Shown: positions 1 through 10,850, counted from the stretch's first letter. The stretch: DNA of 64,000 nucleotides from Pirellulales bacterium (GCA_020849945.1 JADZFK010000138.1:1-64000); one strand, 5' to 3'. The notes: generated by a model from the sequence alone, not told the origin. Program-made: numbers and translations.

Positions 1-301
1 CACCTTAGCACGCTTGTGTCCAGCCATGCACCACAGTATGCACACACCGAATGAATCGCGCAAGTCCACCTAGATTCTATATTCCTTGTAATCTACACTG
101 CGCAAATCTTGTGCCGAACAGGATTGCTATCGTGGCGATTTTCAACCTTGCTAAGCTCGGAGCCTAGCCCCTCGCGACACACAAATCAGCGATTTGTTTC
201 AGCGAATTTCCAACGCAGGACACCAAAACCCCCGCATCTGCCGAGGAAGAATTCTGTACCAGGGAAGCTCTCCCGGTCTGTCGCGTAGCGGAATGGGGAA
301 G

Positions 302-763
302 TCAGCCTTCGCCACCCTCGTCGAATAGCATCGATTCTTGAAGCAGTTCGATTTCGGTTTGGTTGTGGCGATCGAGGTCCTCGATGAGTTGCAACAGTTC
401 ATCGCAGGCCAAGTCGAACTTGGAATCCTCCCATTCCTTGATATCACTCAGCATCGCATCCAAATTGCCGATCCGATGGCGAAGGGAATGATGCTCCTTA
501 GCCAGATGTTCTACCCGATCCTGAACGTAGGGTTTGCAGAGCGTGGCGTCGGCCATATAACCGCCGGTCTCCTCAATCGCAACGACTCGCTCGAAATGTC
601 GCTGGAACGATTTCATCGTGAATTGCAAGCTGGAAAGTTTTTGCGGCATGCTCACCGCGGGTGCCTGCCAATGGATCGTTACCAAGAGGGCCTGCTTGAT
701 ATGCTCAAATACTTGATGTTCCATGCAGGCGGATGAACTGACGGAATCGCGTAGAACGGTCAT
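302..763 (-). CDS. Hemerythrin-like (HHE) domain protein
   Basis: ORF with spaced His/Glu residues (EHQVFEHIKQ, FQRHFERVVAIEE, EHLAKEHHSLRHR, LDRHNQTEIELLQESM); internal Met at 763 preceded by GGGAGGA. Confidence 0.55.
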   Translation of the reverse strand: MTVLRDSVSSSACMEHQVFEHIKQALLVTIHWQAPAVSMPQKLSSLQFTMKSFQRHFERVVAIEETGGYMADATLCKPYVQDRVEHLAKEHHSLRHRIGNLDAMLSDIKEWEDSKFDLACDELLQLIEDLDRHNQTEIELLQESMLFDEGGEG

Positions 764-1480
764 GGGGCTTCCTCCCAGAATAGGTTGAGCGTAATCTTCC
801 TGCTTCACGACACAACGGGTCGCTCGGGTTCACCTTCAAGCCTAGGAGCTTCAGCAGACAGAAGAAAGGGCACCAGGGATCGAAGCTGGCCCCGGCAGTC
901 TTGACTCGCCCGTGCGAAACCGGGTTGTCCGCCGGCAGCCTCCCAACGACCTAAGTTGCGGAAGATCCACCGTCGGCAATCTTAAACCGAACCAGCATGT
1001 TGCACGCATCCCCTGCCTGCATTCGCCGCTTCTTCATTCCTGGTTCTCATGGAGGAGATCGTGGCAAGTACACTGCGTAGCTAGGAAACATAGCCCCAGG
1101 CTACTTCCTGGTACGTAGGCGCACCCACGCAAATCTCCTCAATGAGCTATCATGGCGAATCAAGTCCAACCACTAAGCGGGAAGTGAACATTCCGAAACC
1201 TCCCGCTCAACGGTATCGATCAAGCTCAAATAGCTTGCCCCGAGGAAGAGCACCCTAAGTATACCGCGCTTGCGAGAGAATACCAGACCGGTTTTGCGCG
1301 GGCACGAATCGATGCGACTTTTCACCGAGGAGGATATTGCCGCACAAACGGGCATGAATCCAAGAATGCTCCAGTTGCTCTCGTCGGTGGAAGGGCAGGG
1401 GGGCGTTCTTCGGCATATTTGTCTACTCAACTCTTCTCAACCCCGCCGCTGCCAGAAGTGAGTCGGAATCGAAACGACGC

Positions 1481-2200
1481 CTACTCTCTGACGAGGCGAA
1501 TCGAACGGATCATCACGGGGGTAGTTGGGGTTCTTGTGAGATCGCCGCCGCGATCAGTCGTGGGGGACTGAGAAATGTTCTCAGCCACGTCAAGCCCCTC
1601 GGTTACTTCGCCAAAGACACAGTAGCCATACTGGTCGGGAGAATCACCGACGTGGTCTCGTTGCGGGGCATCCGCCAAGTTAATGAAGAATTGCGAAGTC
1701 GCGCTGTCAATCTGGCCGGGGATGCGGGTCATCGCAAGTGTGGCCCGTTTATTCTTGAGGCCATTGTGGGCCTCATTGCGGATCGGTCCCCGGGGGGCCT
1801 TCGGTTCGTAGTTCGCCGCATAGCCGCCCGCGAGGATCATCTTGCCGGCATCCACATAATGGATGAGCGTGTTATCATAATAACGGTCATTGGCGTAGTC
1901 CAAAAAATTTCGGACGGTCCCCGACGCACGCACACCATCGAGGCGCACCACGATCGCGCCAAGCGAAGTTTCGATCCTCACCAGAGGACTTTCCAAATTG
2001 ATTTTCGGCGGCGCGGCCTGAAAGGTCTCAGACGTCGATTCTGCATTGGGCAAAGCCGCTTTCCCCGTCGAATCCCCCGCCTTCTCCCCGCAACCAGCAA
2101 GGGCGAACACGACGACACCAAGCAACACACCTGCAAGAACACGATCACGATAAGATAGGATCACGATTTGTTTTGCTCCGCCAGGAACAATAGGACCCAA
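1481..2200 (-). CDS. Cyclophilin-type peptidyl-prolyl cis-trans isomerase, predicted lipoprotein
   Basis: Lipobox LAGC after hydrophobic N-terminus; VRIETSLGAIVVRL...NFLDYANDRYYDNTLIHYV...SQFFINLAD...YCVFGEVTEGLDV. Confidence 0.85.
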   Translation of the reverse strand: MGPIVPGGAKQIVILSYRDRVLAGVLLGVVVFALAGCGEKAGDSTGKAALPNAESTSETFQAAPPKINLESPLVRIETSLGAIVVRLDGVRASGTVRNFLDYANDRYYDNTLIHYVDAGKMILAGGYAANYEPKAPRGPIRNEAHNGLKNKRATLAMTRIPGQIDSATSQFFINLADAPQRDHVGDSPDQYGYCVFGEVTEGLDVAENISQSPTTDRGGDLTRTPTTPVMIRSIRLVRE

Positions 2201-2315
2201 GAAATGTTATCGGCACCGACCAATCAGCTTACGTCGTTTCGCGGAATTCGACAACGTCACCAGCCAAGGTCGAAGGGCCGCGTGGGCCGATCTTTGATTC
2301 ACGTTAGCCGGAGAA

Positions 2316-2401
2316 GTAGGTGCCGCGAGCCGAGCGGCACCTATCGTGAAAGCGGATACGGAGTTGGAAATACCGTATCCAGCTCGGCTCGCAGGACCTA
2401 C
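2316..2401. repeat. 86-bp palindromic dispersed element, copy 1
   Basis: GTAGGTGCCGCGAGCCGAGC...GCTCGGCTCGCAGGACCTAC. Confidence 0.9.
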
Positions 2402-2627
2402 CTTGAAGCCCCCTACAATTGGAATACAGATCGGCCTCGATTTCACCAGCCGTATTTATGGATTTTTCACAATGGGGCGGGTAGAATAAACAGCGAGATT
2501 CGGCCTGCGCCGCAAGTCGTCGCTTTTAGAGCGGTCGAGGTTTGGCGATGCGGGCTCAAGGGGGAGTCATCCCCCGCGTACCTGGGCCTTGGATGCTGAT
2601 TCCATCCACTGATTGAGGAGCAGCGGA

Positions 2628-3542
2628 ATGGGCAACCGAGTATTTGTTGGTATTGTCGTCGTGCTCTGGGGCGGGGCGATGTCGTGGCTCATGGTCGCCC
2701 GCATTCTTCCGCCTTTCTTTCACGGCGAGCCTCCCACGCAGGGGGCACTCATTCCGCAGGGGCCCGCGTGCTGGGAGATTCATTACGGGGGCCGCGTGGT
2801 TGGCCATGCAGTTAGCCAGGCCGTTCCTGGTGCGCTCAGCACCACGGAGATTCACAGTCGCGTCCTATTTAACAACATCGATATTAAGGAGTTGGCACCG
2901 CAATGGATGGGTGGCCTCGTGCGAGCCTTGGGGGAAGTTTCGTTGGATATCCGCAGCAACTTTGTCCTCGATACATTAGGAAACCTAGCAAACTTTTCGA
3001 CCAAAGTACGCGTGAACGACTTGCCAACGGTCATGCGCGTAGACGGTAAGGTTGATGATGCGCAGCTGAGAATGCGGTTCCATTCCGGAGAAATAGCACA
3101 CGAGGTAGGGTATCCCATTCCGGCCGGTACCCAACTGACGAATGAAATGGTTCCCGATTCCAAGCTGCTACAAGTTTACGTTGGCCGCAAGTGGCAGCAG
3201 GAAGTGTATAATCCGTTTCGTCCGCCGGGCAATTCGTTGGAGATATTGCAGGCCGAGGTGAAGGAGGAGCGATGGTTTGAACATCGTGGCGAGAGATACC
3301 GGGCGAAGAAAATCGAATACCGAAGCTTGTCGACGGCGGGGGTTTCCACCGATAATACGCTGAGTGCAGTCGTTTGGGTGGCTGAGGATGGCATGGTGCT
3401 TTGCCAAGATATCTTTCTCATGAACGTAAAGCTCCGTTTCGAGCGCTGTACTGAACCCGAAATGATCGAACTGGCGGAACGACTGCTGGACATTGAATCG
3501 GTCGCGACGATTCCGCACCACGCATCGAGCCGCGATGATTGA
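2628..3542 (+). CDS. Hypothetical membrane-anchored protein next to ABC exporter
   Basis: ATG at 2628 preceded by GAGGAG; N-terminal hydrophobic segment; overlaps start of ABC ATPase gene. Confidence 0.6.
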   Translation: MGNRVFVGIVVVLWGGAMSWLMVARILPPFFHGEPPTQGALIPQGPACWEIHYGGRVVGHAVSQAVPGALSTTEIHSRVLFNNIDIKELAPQWMGGLVRALGEVSLDIRSNFVLDTLGNLANFSTKVRVNDLPTVMRVDGKVDDAQLRMRFHSGEIAHEVGYPIPAGTQLTNEMVPDSKLLQVYVGRKWQQEVYNPFRPPGNSLEILQAEVKEERWFEHRGERYRAKKIEYRSLSTAGVSTDNTLSAVVWVAEDGMVLCQDIFLMNVKLRFERCTEPEMIELAERLLDIESVATIPHHASSRDD

Positions 3543-4290
3543 TTTTCAGCAGGTGCATCGGAATTACGGCGAGAAGACCGCGGTCGAAGACCTCACCTTG
3601 CATATTGGTGCGGGGGAGCTTTTTTCGTTGCTCGGCCACAACGGCGCGGGAAAAACAACCGCCATCAAGATGCTTGTTGGCCTGATCCGGCCCTCTCGCG
3701 GCACGATTCGGGTGGGCGGATACGACCTGGTTGCGAAAACGCGCGAGGCCACTTCGCTCATTGGTTTCGTGCCCGACCAACCCTATCTGTATGACAAACT
3801 CTCGGGCCGCGAAATACTGCACTTCATCGGCCGCATGTATGGCATGGAGCATCACCAACTGCATGCAGCCACCGATCGCGAGATCCACCGCTTCGATCTT
3901 GGCGATTTCGTCGACGACTTGACCGAAACGTACTCGCACGGAATGAAGCAGCGGATGGTTTTTGCCACGGCGCTACTGCACGAACCTCGCGTGCTGGTCG
4001 TCGATGAGCCGATGATCGGACTAGACCCCTATAGCATCCGCCAGGTGAAAGACCTGCTTCGAGCCGAAGCATCGCGAGGCATGTGCGTGCTGATGTCGAC
4101 CCATACGTTGCAGGCCGCCGAGGAGATTTCGGACCGCGTGGGGATCATGAACCACGGTCGGTTGCTGTTCGATGGCACGGTCGAAACGCTCCGCGAGAAG
4201 TTTCCTTCTGAAAAACGGACACTTGAGGCAATGTACTTGGCACTCACCCAGAAAGGTGCCTCCCTGGCTGCGGAAGGTGGAAAAGCGTGA
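3535..4290 (+). CDS. ABC transporter ATP-binding protein
   Basis: Walker A GHNGAGKTT, signature-like YSHGMKQRM, Walker B VLVVDEPMIGLD; ATG overlaps upstream stop. Confidence 0.93.
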   Translation: MIDFQQVHRNYGEKTAVEDLTLHIGAGELFSLLGHNGAGKTTAIKMLVGLIRPSRGTIRVGGYDLVAKTREATSLIGFVPDQPYLYDKLSGREILHFIGRMYGMEHHQLHAATDREIHRFDLGDFVDDLTETYSHGMKQRMVFATALLHEPRVLVVDEPMIGLDPYSIRQVKDLLRAEASRGMCVLMSTHTLQAAEEISDRVGIMNHGRLLFDGTVETLREKFPSEKRTLEAMYLALTQKGASLAAEGGKA

Positions 4291-6161
4291 GCGCGGCCAA
4301 CTCCGAACAATTCGCTCCCGCGTTGACGCCGCACGTGAACGCTGCCCCTCACGATTCCGTGGTGCTGCGCATGGCGATCCCCAACCTCCCCAGCGAAGAC
4401 CGCGAGGCTCAGCTATTCTGGCGGTTGCGATACCGAATTGCCCAGAACCTGTTGCGGCAACACCTCGCTCAGAATCGCTTACGTACCGGTTTGGTGACAG
4501 GTTTAAGCTTGATCTTTTGGACCGGGCTGTTTGTTCTGTTTTATGAAGGGTTCGCGTTCATCGTCGAGAATATCGGACCCGCGGGGGCCACTTACCACGC
4601 TCAAACTGTACGATTTGTCTTCCACCTGTTCTTTGCTTCACTGAATGTGATGCTCGTTTTCTCGTCGGCGATCATTCTCTACTCGGGGTTATACAAAGCG
4701 CCTGATACGCCGTTGTTTCTCTCGATGCCCATTCGCCCCGAACGAATCGTACTCTACAAATTCCAAGAGGCTTTGTTCTATAGCAGTTGGGGATTCTTCC
4801 TGCTCGCCAGTCCGATCATGGTTGCCTACGGCATCGTGGTTCATGCTCCGCCGTATTACTACGCGATGCTCTTGCCGCTTATCGTCTCCTTCGTTTACAT
4901 CCCTAGCTCGCTCGGTGCAATTGCCTGCCTGTTCGTGATTTTGAAGCTGCCGAGGCTGCGTAAGTTCGTCTTGGTGCTTTCACTACTTGCGATTGGCGCC
5001 ACGGTTGGGCCTCTTGTGTGGAAAACGTTTAGCACGCCGCAAACGCGACTCTTCGGCACCGAATGGTTCCACGATACCGTTGCCAGGTTTCACGTCACCG
5101 AAATGGAGTGGCTACCCAGCTCGTGGCTGACGGGCGGGTTACTGGAAGCCGCCCGTCAAAATCCAATCCCGTTTGGCAGCCTGCCCGCCGATTCACCCGT
5201 CGTGCAGAGCATCTTGTACCTAGTGCTGCTAGTTGCGAACGCCTTGTTCGTGCATGTGCTGATGGTCTATTTCGCCAAGCGATGGTTTCGCACGAGCCAT
5301 GTCAACCTTGCCTGCCATGGAACGAAGCCTCCCGTCCCACGCGGGCTTCTCGCCGACCGAATCGTTGCCGCCGGTCTCTTCCTCTTCCCCAAACCTTTGC
5401 AACAACTGCTCTTGAAGGATTGGAAACTGCTCCGCCGCGATCCGGTGCAATGGTCGCAGTTCTTGATTTTCTTTGGCTTGCTCGCCCTGTATTTCATGAA
5501 TGTCGATCGGTTCAACAATCCTCACAGTGATATCGGCTACATCACCTGGATCAACATGGTGAGCTTTCTCAACCTGGCCGTTGTCGGGCTGATTCTTTCC
5601 ACTTTTACCACTCGCTTCATCTTTCCGATGCTTAGCCTTGAGGGACACTGTTTTTGGGTCCTTGGCCTGCTGCCCATCGATCGCGATACAATCCTGTGGA
5701 GCAAGTTCTTGTTCGCCTCGATCGGTTCCTGGATGCCGTGCTCGCTGCTGGTGTTGTTGAGCGACGGCATGCTGAACGTGCCCTGGATGGTGATTGCCGT
5801 CCACCAATTAACCTGCCTGTTGCTGTGCCTGGGGTTGGCTTCCATCGCCGTTGGGCTCGGAGCCATAATGCCCGTCTTCCGAGAAACATCGCCTTCAAAA
5901 ATCGCCGCCGGTTTTGGCGGAACGTTGAACCTCGTGCTCAGCGCACTGTACATTATGGTGGTCGTTGTCCTTACGGCTCTTCCGTGCCATTTCTACCTGT
6001 TGGCCAGCAACGAAGCCTGGGGAGACACTATCCTAAATCCAACTTATCTGCGAGTATGGTTGGTCCTCGGAACTCTCATGGCCATCGTCGTTGGTGGCGT
6101 TGCAACGGCTGTGCCGCTTCGCCGCGGGCTTCGAGCCTTCCGCCAACTTGAGTTTGTCTGA
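4287..6161 (+). CDS. ABC exporter permease, multi-TM
   Basis: 624 aa with many hydrophobic segments; GTG start overlaps ATPase stop. Confidence 0.8.
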   Translation: MSAANSEQFAPALTPHVNAAPHDSVVLRMAIPNLPSEDREAQLFWRLRYRIAQNLLRQHLAQNRLRTGLVTGLSLIFWTGLFVLFYEGFAFIVENIGPAGATYHAQTVRFVFHLFFASLNVMLVFSSAIILYSGLYKAPDTPLFLSMPIRPERIVLYKFQEALFYSSWGFFLLASPIMVAYGIVVHAPPYYYAMLLPLIVSFVYIPSSLGAIACLFVILKLPRLRKFVLVLSLLAIGATVGPLVWKTFSTPQTRLFGTEWFHDTVARFHVTEMEWLPSSWLTGGLLEAARQNPIPFGSLPADSPVVQSILYLVLLVANALFVHVLMVYFAKRWFRTSHVNLACHGTKPPVPRGLLADRIVAAGLFLFPKPLQQLLLKDWKLLRRDPVQWSQFLIFFGLLALYFMNVDRFNNPHSDIGYITWINMVSFLNLAVVGLILSTFTTRFIFPMLSLEGHCFWVLGLLPIDRDTILWSKFLFASIGSWMPCSLLVLLSDGMLNVPWMVIAVHQLTCLLLCLGLASIAVGLGAIMPVFRETSPSKIAAGFGGTLNLVLSALYIMVVVVLTALPCHFYLLASNEAWGDTILNPTYLRVWLVLGTLMAIVVGGVATAVPLRRGLRAFRQLEFV

Positions 6162-6460
6162 GAACAGAAGCCCGAAAAGCGGATTCTCGCCGTTTGTGCA
6201 AACCCAGGATACTTGTAACCGTGTTGTTCACTGAAGGAACCAGGTGAAACCTACCAGGATTTCACCACGATTCGATCAACCGTCATCGGCGTAAGCCGAC
6301 GATGTTGCCGCCACGAGCGGCCGGCTTCCGCCGACGGCTCGTGGAAACGTTACCGTCTCAATATCCTTTCCGAAAAATACCGCCAATCCCGTTATCCTGT
6401 CCATTTGTCTATTGTCGGTTCTGTGTGTTCAATGTGTCGTCATGCTTGAGGAGAATCTGA

Positions 6461-7258
6461 ATGGGGACTAATCTTTCCTCGGTAGCACTAGTTACGGGGG
6501 GCAGCCGAGGAATCGGCTTGGGAATCGCACGGGTACTTGCCCGCGAGGGGTGGCGTCTTGTCATCAATGGGATGCGTCCAGCCGATGCCGTTCTTGAGGC
6601 GATTGCCGAATTAACGGCGATCGGAAACCAGGTCGCCTACTGTCAAGGCGATATTTCTTCCGCGAGTGATCGCGAGCGAATGATCGATGCGGCATGTTCG
6701 AGCTTTGGGCAGATCGATCTCTTGGTCAATAACGCCGGCATTACGTCGCCAGGTCGAATGGACCTGCTGGAAGCGACCGAGGAGTCGTTCGATTGTGTGA
6801 TCGATACCAACTTCAAGGGCGCGTTGTTTCTTGCTCAACTTGCGGCCCGACGAATGATCGACCAGCATCAGGCTGGGCACCCCCGTGGGGGTTGTATCGT
6901 TAACATTTCCTCGATTTCGGCACACACCAGCTCGCTCAATCGCGGCGACTACTGCATCTCGAGGGCATGCACGACACAGGCCACTCGGCTGCTGGCTGCT
7001 CAACTCGCTTGCCACAACATCAACGTGTATGAGGTTCGGCCTGGGATCATCCGAACCGATATGACCCAAGCCGTCACCGAGAAGTACGACAAGCTGATCG
7101 CCGAAGGGCTTACAATCGAGCCTCGCTGGGGTGCGCCCGACGACATTGGCAGAGCGGTCGCCATGCTGGCCCGCGGCGACATAACCTATGCCCCGGGCAC
7201 CATGATCAACGTGGATGGTGGGCTAACCCTGCTGCAAGATTTGGGCGTGAATTGCTAA
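6461..7258 (+). CDS. Short-chain dehydrogenase/reductase (3-ketoacyl-ACP reductase-like)
   Basis: TGGSRGIGLGIA, NNAGIT, active-site YCISRA, VDGGLTLL C-terminus. Confidence 0.9.
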   Translation: MGTNLSSVALVTGGSRGIGLGIARVLAREGWRLVINGMRPADAVLEAIAELTAIGNQVAYCQGDISSASDRERMIDAACSSFGQIDLLVNNAGITSPGRMDLLEATEESFDCVIDTNFKGALFLAQLAARRMIDQHQAGHPRGGCIVNISSISAHTSSLNRGDYCISRACTTQATRLLAAQLACHNINVYEVRPGIIRTDMTQAVTEKYDKLIAEGLTIEPRWGAPDDIGRAVAMLARGDITYAPGTMINVDGGLTLLQDLGVNC

Positions 7259-7313
7259 TTCGAGATCCATCGTCTTTTCGTGAAATCCAAGCGATGGATT
7301 CCTACCAACGAAA

Positions 7314-7336
7314 ACCGGCGGCTCGAGGCCGCCGGT
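7314..7336 (-). terminator. Hairpin between convergent genes, with U-tract on minus strand
   Basis: Perfect 9-bp arms ACCGGCGGC/GCCGCCGGT; minus-strand transcript continues with UUUU; lies just 3' of the 7375..8085 gene. Confidence 0.6.
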
Positions 7337-7374
7337 CATATCGTTGAAATTGTGTCTGCCCGCTGCAGCGATTA

Positions 7375-8085
7375 CTAGCTACGTTGCTTTCCTACGAACA
7401 CTGCGGCTACTGCGGCGAGCACGAGGAGAGAGCTCAAAGCAGGTTCCGGAACAATGATGTTTTCGGTTCCCTCGATACCCACCAAGGCATCAGCGGTAAA
7501 TGGTTGCAATACGTCAGCAACAACAGCCAAGCCAGCACCGCCATTAATATTGGAGAGGTTCATGGAAAGAACCAAGCTGGTGGGAACGATGTACGACGAA
7601 AGCGAACCACCAGTCACCGTACTAACCGTGGTCGTAAACAACCCGCCAACCCCCGGAGGGCCGAGGTTGCCGGCCAACGCAGCGCTGCCCAAAGTTCCCG
7701 AAAGCAGCAATGTGTTTGAAGGGTCATACAAGTTAAAGGTTGCACCAGGGGCATAGTTTTGAATGACCAAGGAACCAAAAACAGATGCTGACCCAGAAGT
7801 AGCCAAACCACCCAGCGAAAACGATGCAGTCGAGGTATTGATATCCGAGAAGAGGCCGTCCATGAAATCGGTGTACTCGACCGCCGTATTCTGGTCGCCT
7901 GTTGTTGCGCCGTTGCCATCACTCATGGTGGCTAGAGTTCCACCAGCTACGGCCATTTGAACATCGGGACCAGTATCCCCCAAGTTCAACTTAATGATTG
8001 TGGCCGCTGGCGAAGAAGAAGCCATCGCCAGAAGAATTGCGCATATCGCGCCCCCCAAGAAAACATTTCGCTTGTTTTGCAGCAT
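7375..8085 (-). CDS. PEP-CTERM sorting domain protein
   Basis: Signal peptide; C-terminus VPEPALSSLLVLAAVAAVFVGKQRS. Confidence 0.8.
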   Translation of the reverse strand: MLQNKRNVFLGGAICAILLAMASSSPAATIIKLNLGDTGPDVQMAVAGGTLATMSDGNGATTGDQNTAVEYTDFMDGLFSDINTSTASFSLGGLATSGSASVFGSLVIQNYAPGATFNLYDPSNTLLLSGTLGSAALAGNLGPPGVGGLFTTTVSTVTGGSLSSYIVPTSLVLSMNLSNINGGAGLAVVADVLQPFTADALVGIEGTENIIVPEPALSSLLVLAAVAAVFVGKQRS

Positions 8086-8510
8086 TGGTTCTAACTCCAA
8101 AAAATGCCTTATCCTGTTGTCTCATTGTCCAGCCAACCATGGCTGTGCAATGTTGCAAAATCTTTCTGCACTTTTACTGAAATTGATTATAGCAGGTCTA
8201 TAAGGCCTAGCAAGAAGAAATGGAACAAATCCGTCAATCAATTCAGTTTGATAAACCATTTTTGGAGGGGGGGCCTAGCGTGGTCGGCTACGTTAGAGCC
8301 TGAAAGCACCTAAGTGCTAGCATCGTAAGCATTTGCAGATGACAATGAATCCTTGGATGTTGCAATCAGTTTCATGTGTCTCCCGTAAATCACCCGTCTT
8401 TCTTAGGCTTCTTGGTACCACCATAGTTCTAGTCGAGAACGGCCTGTATGGGGGGGCGCTTGCTGCCCCTTGGTCCTGTCGGGGCATAGTCGTCGATTGG
8501 TGTGATTGCA

Positions 8511-10457
8511 TTATCCCGCAGTGTCGAGATAGGGGTCTTGGCTCATTTGCCGTTGCATCTTTTGGCGTTCTTTCTCGTGGTAGAGGAGTACCTTCCGATC
8601 GCGGAAGTGGCGGCGTTCGACTTTTCGTTGGGCTTGGTAGAAGAGTCTTTCGAATCCGTCGAGAGGCCCGGTTCCGGCGAGTTGCAGGCCGCGGTTATTC
8701 AGTTTCTCGGCTTTGGCGGGGCCGTAGGCCGTCTCGATGATCTCGTCATCGAGTGCGAGAAACTGCCGATAGGTTCCCGGGTCGCCTTGTCGCCCGCAGC
8801 GTCCGATGAGTTGCCGATCGATGCGTTGCGCCTCGTGCAATTCGGTGCAAATCACATGGAGGCCGCCGAGTTCCTTCACGCCATCGCCGAGCCGGATATC
8901 GGTGCCACGGCCGGCCATGTTGGTGGCCACGGTGACTTTGCCGAGCTGCCCGGCTTGCGCAACAATCTCGGCTTCTCGGGCAACGTGCCGAGCGTTGAGC
9001 ACGGCGTGCTCGATCCCGCGTCGAGTAAGGAACGCGGAAAGGAGTTCGCTCTTGTCGATGGATCGAGTGCCGACGAGCACGGGCCGACCCGTGGTGTGGA
9101 GTTCGATGATTTCCTCGACGATCGCTTGCCACTTCTCTTCGGCCGATCCGAACACAAGCGTGGGCAGTTTCTGTCGGATGGGGGGCCGATTCGTGGGGAC
9201 TGGGATGACGTGGCACTTGTAGATTTTGTGCAACTCGCGGGCGCTGGTCGAGGCGGTGCCCGTCATGCCGGCCAATCGCGTGTAGCGCAAAAAGAAATCT
9301 TGCACCGTGATTCGAGCCGCCTGATTCGTGGCGAAAGTGATTTCGACGCCTTCTTTGGCCTCGACGGCCTGGTGGATACCGGCCCGCCATTTTCGGCCTT
9401 CGCCGAGCCGGCCGGTGAACTCATCCACGATGACGATTTCCCCGTCTCGGATAACGTACTGACGCTCATGGATCATTTCACGATCGACCTTGATGGCGCG
9501 TTCGATGTGTTCGTAGATCGTCGGCATGGGCATGCGATCCATCGCGGCCGGCTTGGGGAGTTCGCGCACCTTGCGCCGACCAGGAAGGGTTAGCTCGACA
9601 GTCTTATCCTTGTGGTCGTAATCGAAGTGTTCGTCTTCCGAGAATTCGCGGATTGCGGCGGCGGCCCACCGATAAGCCTCGGCTTCAAGTTTCTCATCTT
9701 CGCTCGGCAAAGCGCTAATAATGAGGGGCGTTCGCGCTTCGTCGATGAGGATGCTATCGGCCTCGTCGACAAGCATGAAGTGAAGTTCTCGTTGGACGGG
9801 CGTTTCTTGGCCGACGCCCGTCTTTCCGAGCATCGCGCCGAATAGATCGCGTTGCCCTTCGCTGATTCGGCGTTTGAGGAGGCGGTCGCGGAGAAAGTCG
9901 AACCCCATTTCGTTGGCGGTGCCGTAGGTAATGTCGCAGGCGTACTGCTTGGCCCGCTCGGGTTGCGGCATTTGCGATTGGATGCACCCAACCTTCATTC
10001 CGAGCGCTTCGTAGATTGGCCTCATGAGGTCGGCATCGCGTTGGGCAAGGTAGTCGTTCACGGTGGCAAGGTGTGCGCCTTTGCCTTCGAGAGCGGCCAG
10101 GTAGAGCGGCAACGTGGCAGTTAGGGTTTTTCCCTCGCCCGTTTGCATTTCGACAATCGAGTTGAAATGCACGGCGGCGCCGCCGAGGAGTTGCACGTCG
10201 AAGTGGCGCATATTGAGGCGGCGTCGGCCTGCCTCGCGGACAAGTGCAAACCCTTCGACAAGCAGGCGATCGAGTGGCTCGCCGCTGCGGGCCCGGTATC
10301 GAAGGGAAAGGCTCGTCTTTCTCAGGTCGAGGTCCGACTTGGCCATCAGCGGTTCCTCAATCGCCGCGATTTGAGCGATGTAACGCGACCATAGCCCCAA
10401 ACGCGAACCGGTGAGGCCGCGAACCCAACCACCGAACCACTGTGAGAATCCATTCAT
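8511..10457 (-). CDS. SecA-like preprotein translocase ATPase, C-terminally short
   Basis: MQTGEGKT, LVDEADSILIDEARTPLIIS, TNMAGRGTDI, GRCGRQGDPG motifs; about 648 aa; start taken at MNGFSQWF. Confidence 0.85.
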   Translation of the reverse strand: MNGFSQWFGGWVRGLTGSRLGLWSRYIAQIAAIEEPLMAKSDLDLRKTSLSLRYRARSGEPLDRLLVEGFALVREAGRRRLNMRHFDVQLLGGAAVHFNSIVEMQTGEGKTLTATLPLYLAALEGKGAHLATVNDYLAQRDADLMRPIYEALGMKVGCIQSQMPQPERAKQYACDITYGTANEMGFDFLRDRLLKRRISEGQRDLFGAMLGKTGVGQETPVQRELHFMLVDEADSILIDEARTPLIISALPSEDEKLEAEAYRWAAAAIREFSEDEHFDYDHKDKTVELTLPGRRKVRELPKPAAMDRMPMPTIYEHIERAIKVDREMIHERQYVIRDGEIVIVDEFTGRLGEGRKWRAGIHQAVEAKEGVEITFATNQAARITVQDFFLRYTRLAGMTGTASTSARELHKIYKCHVIPVPTNRPPIRQKLPTLVFGSAEEKWQAIVEEIIELHTTGRPVLVGTRSIDKSELLSAFLTRRGIEHAVLNARHVAREAEIVAQAGQLGKVTVATNMAGRGTDIRLGDGVKELGGLHVICTELHEAQRIDRQLIGRCGRQGDPGTYRQFLALDDEIIETAYGPAKAEKLNNRGLQLAGTGPLDGFERLFYQAQRKVERRHFRDRKVLLYHEKERQKMQRQMSQDPYLDTAG

Positions 10458-10529
10458 AATAACCATACCAACAATATAGCCCGAGAGCCCAATTGAAGGG
10501 GAGACAAGCAGTACGAGAACTGGGAAACA

Positions 10530-10607
10530 GGGGAGCAGGGGAGTAGGGGAGTAGGGGAGTAGGGGAGTAGGGTGTTCCGGCTCTTGGCTCTTGGCTCTTG
10601 ACTCTTG
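10530..10607. repeat. Two adjacent microsatellites: GGGGAGTA-type 8-mers then GGCTCTT 7-mers
   Basis: Direct reading: gggagcaggggagtaggggagtaggggagtaggggagtag, then ggctcttggctcttggctcttgactctt. Confidence 0.9.
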
Positions 10608-10850
10608 ACCAACACGTTTAGCCGCGACGCGAAGGGAGGCTTTGCGACCGGAGCGGAGCGCGAGAGCTTCGGGCGTTGCCCCAACCACCCGACGTATTGT
10701 AAAAAAAGATGACCGCCCCTGTTTCGGGCTGGCGAAACGAAACCCAATAACACGGTGTGTCAGGCAATGGTAGTTCCCGGCCAAGATGGCCGGGCTAAAT
10801 CATTCGCAAATCCTGCATCTCATATCACTTTTTTCCCAATATGGTGTTCG

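Noticed and set aside
8502-9593. 363-aa plus-strand ORF
   Set aside because: Antisense to the SecA-like gene, which has clear conserved motifs; the plus-strand ORF has no recognisable domain.
10755-10850. Possible fluoride riboswitch upstream of crcB (GGCAATGGTAGTTCCCGGCC...)
   Set aside because: Partial resemblance only; the CCGGCC..GGCCGG hairpin matches a motif also found away from crcB (about 41227), and the conserved riboswitch 3' segment is not seen.
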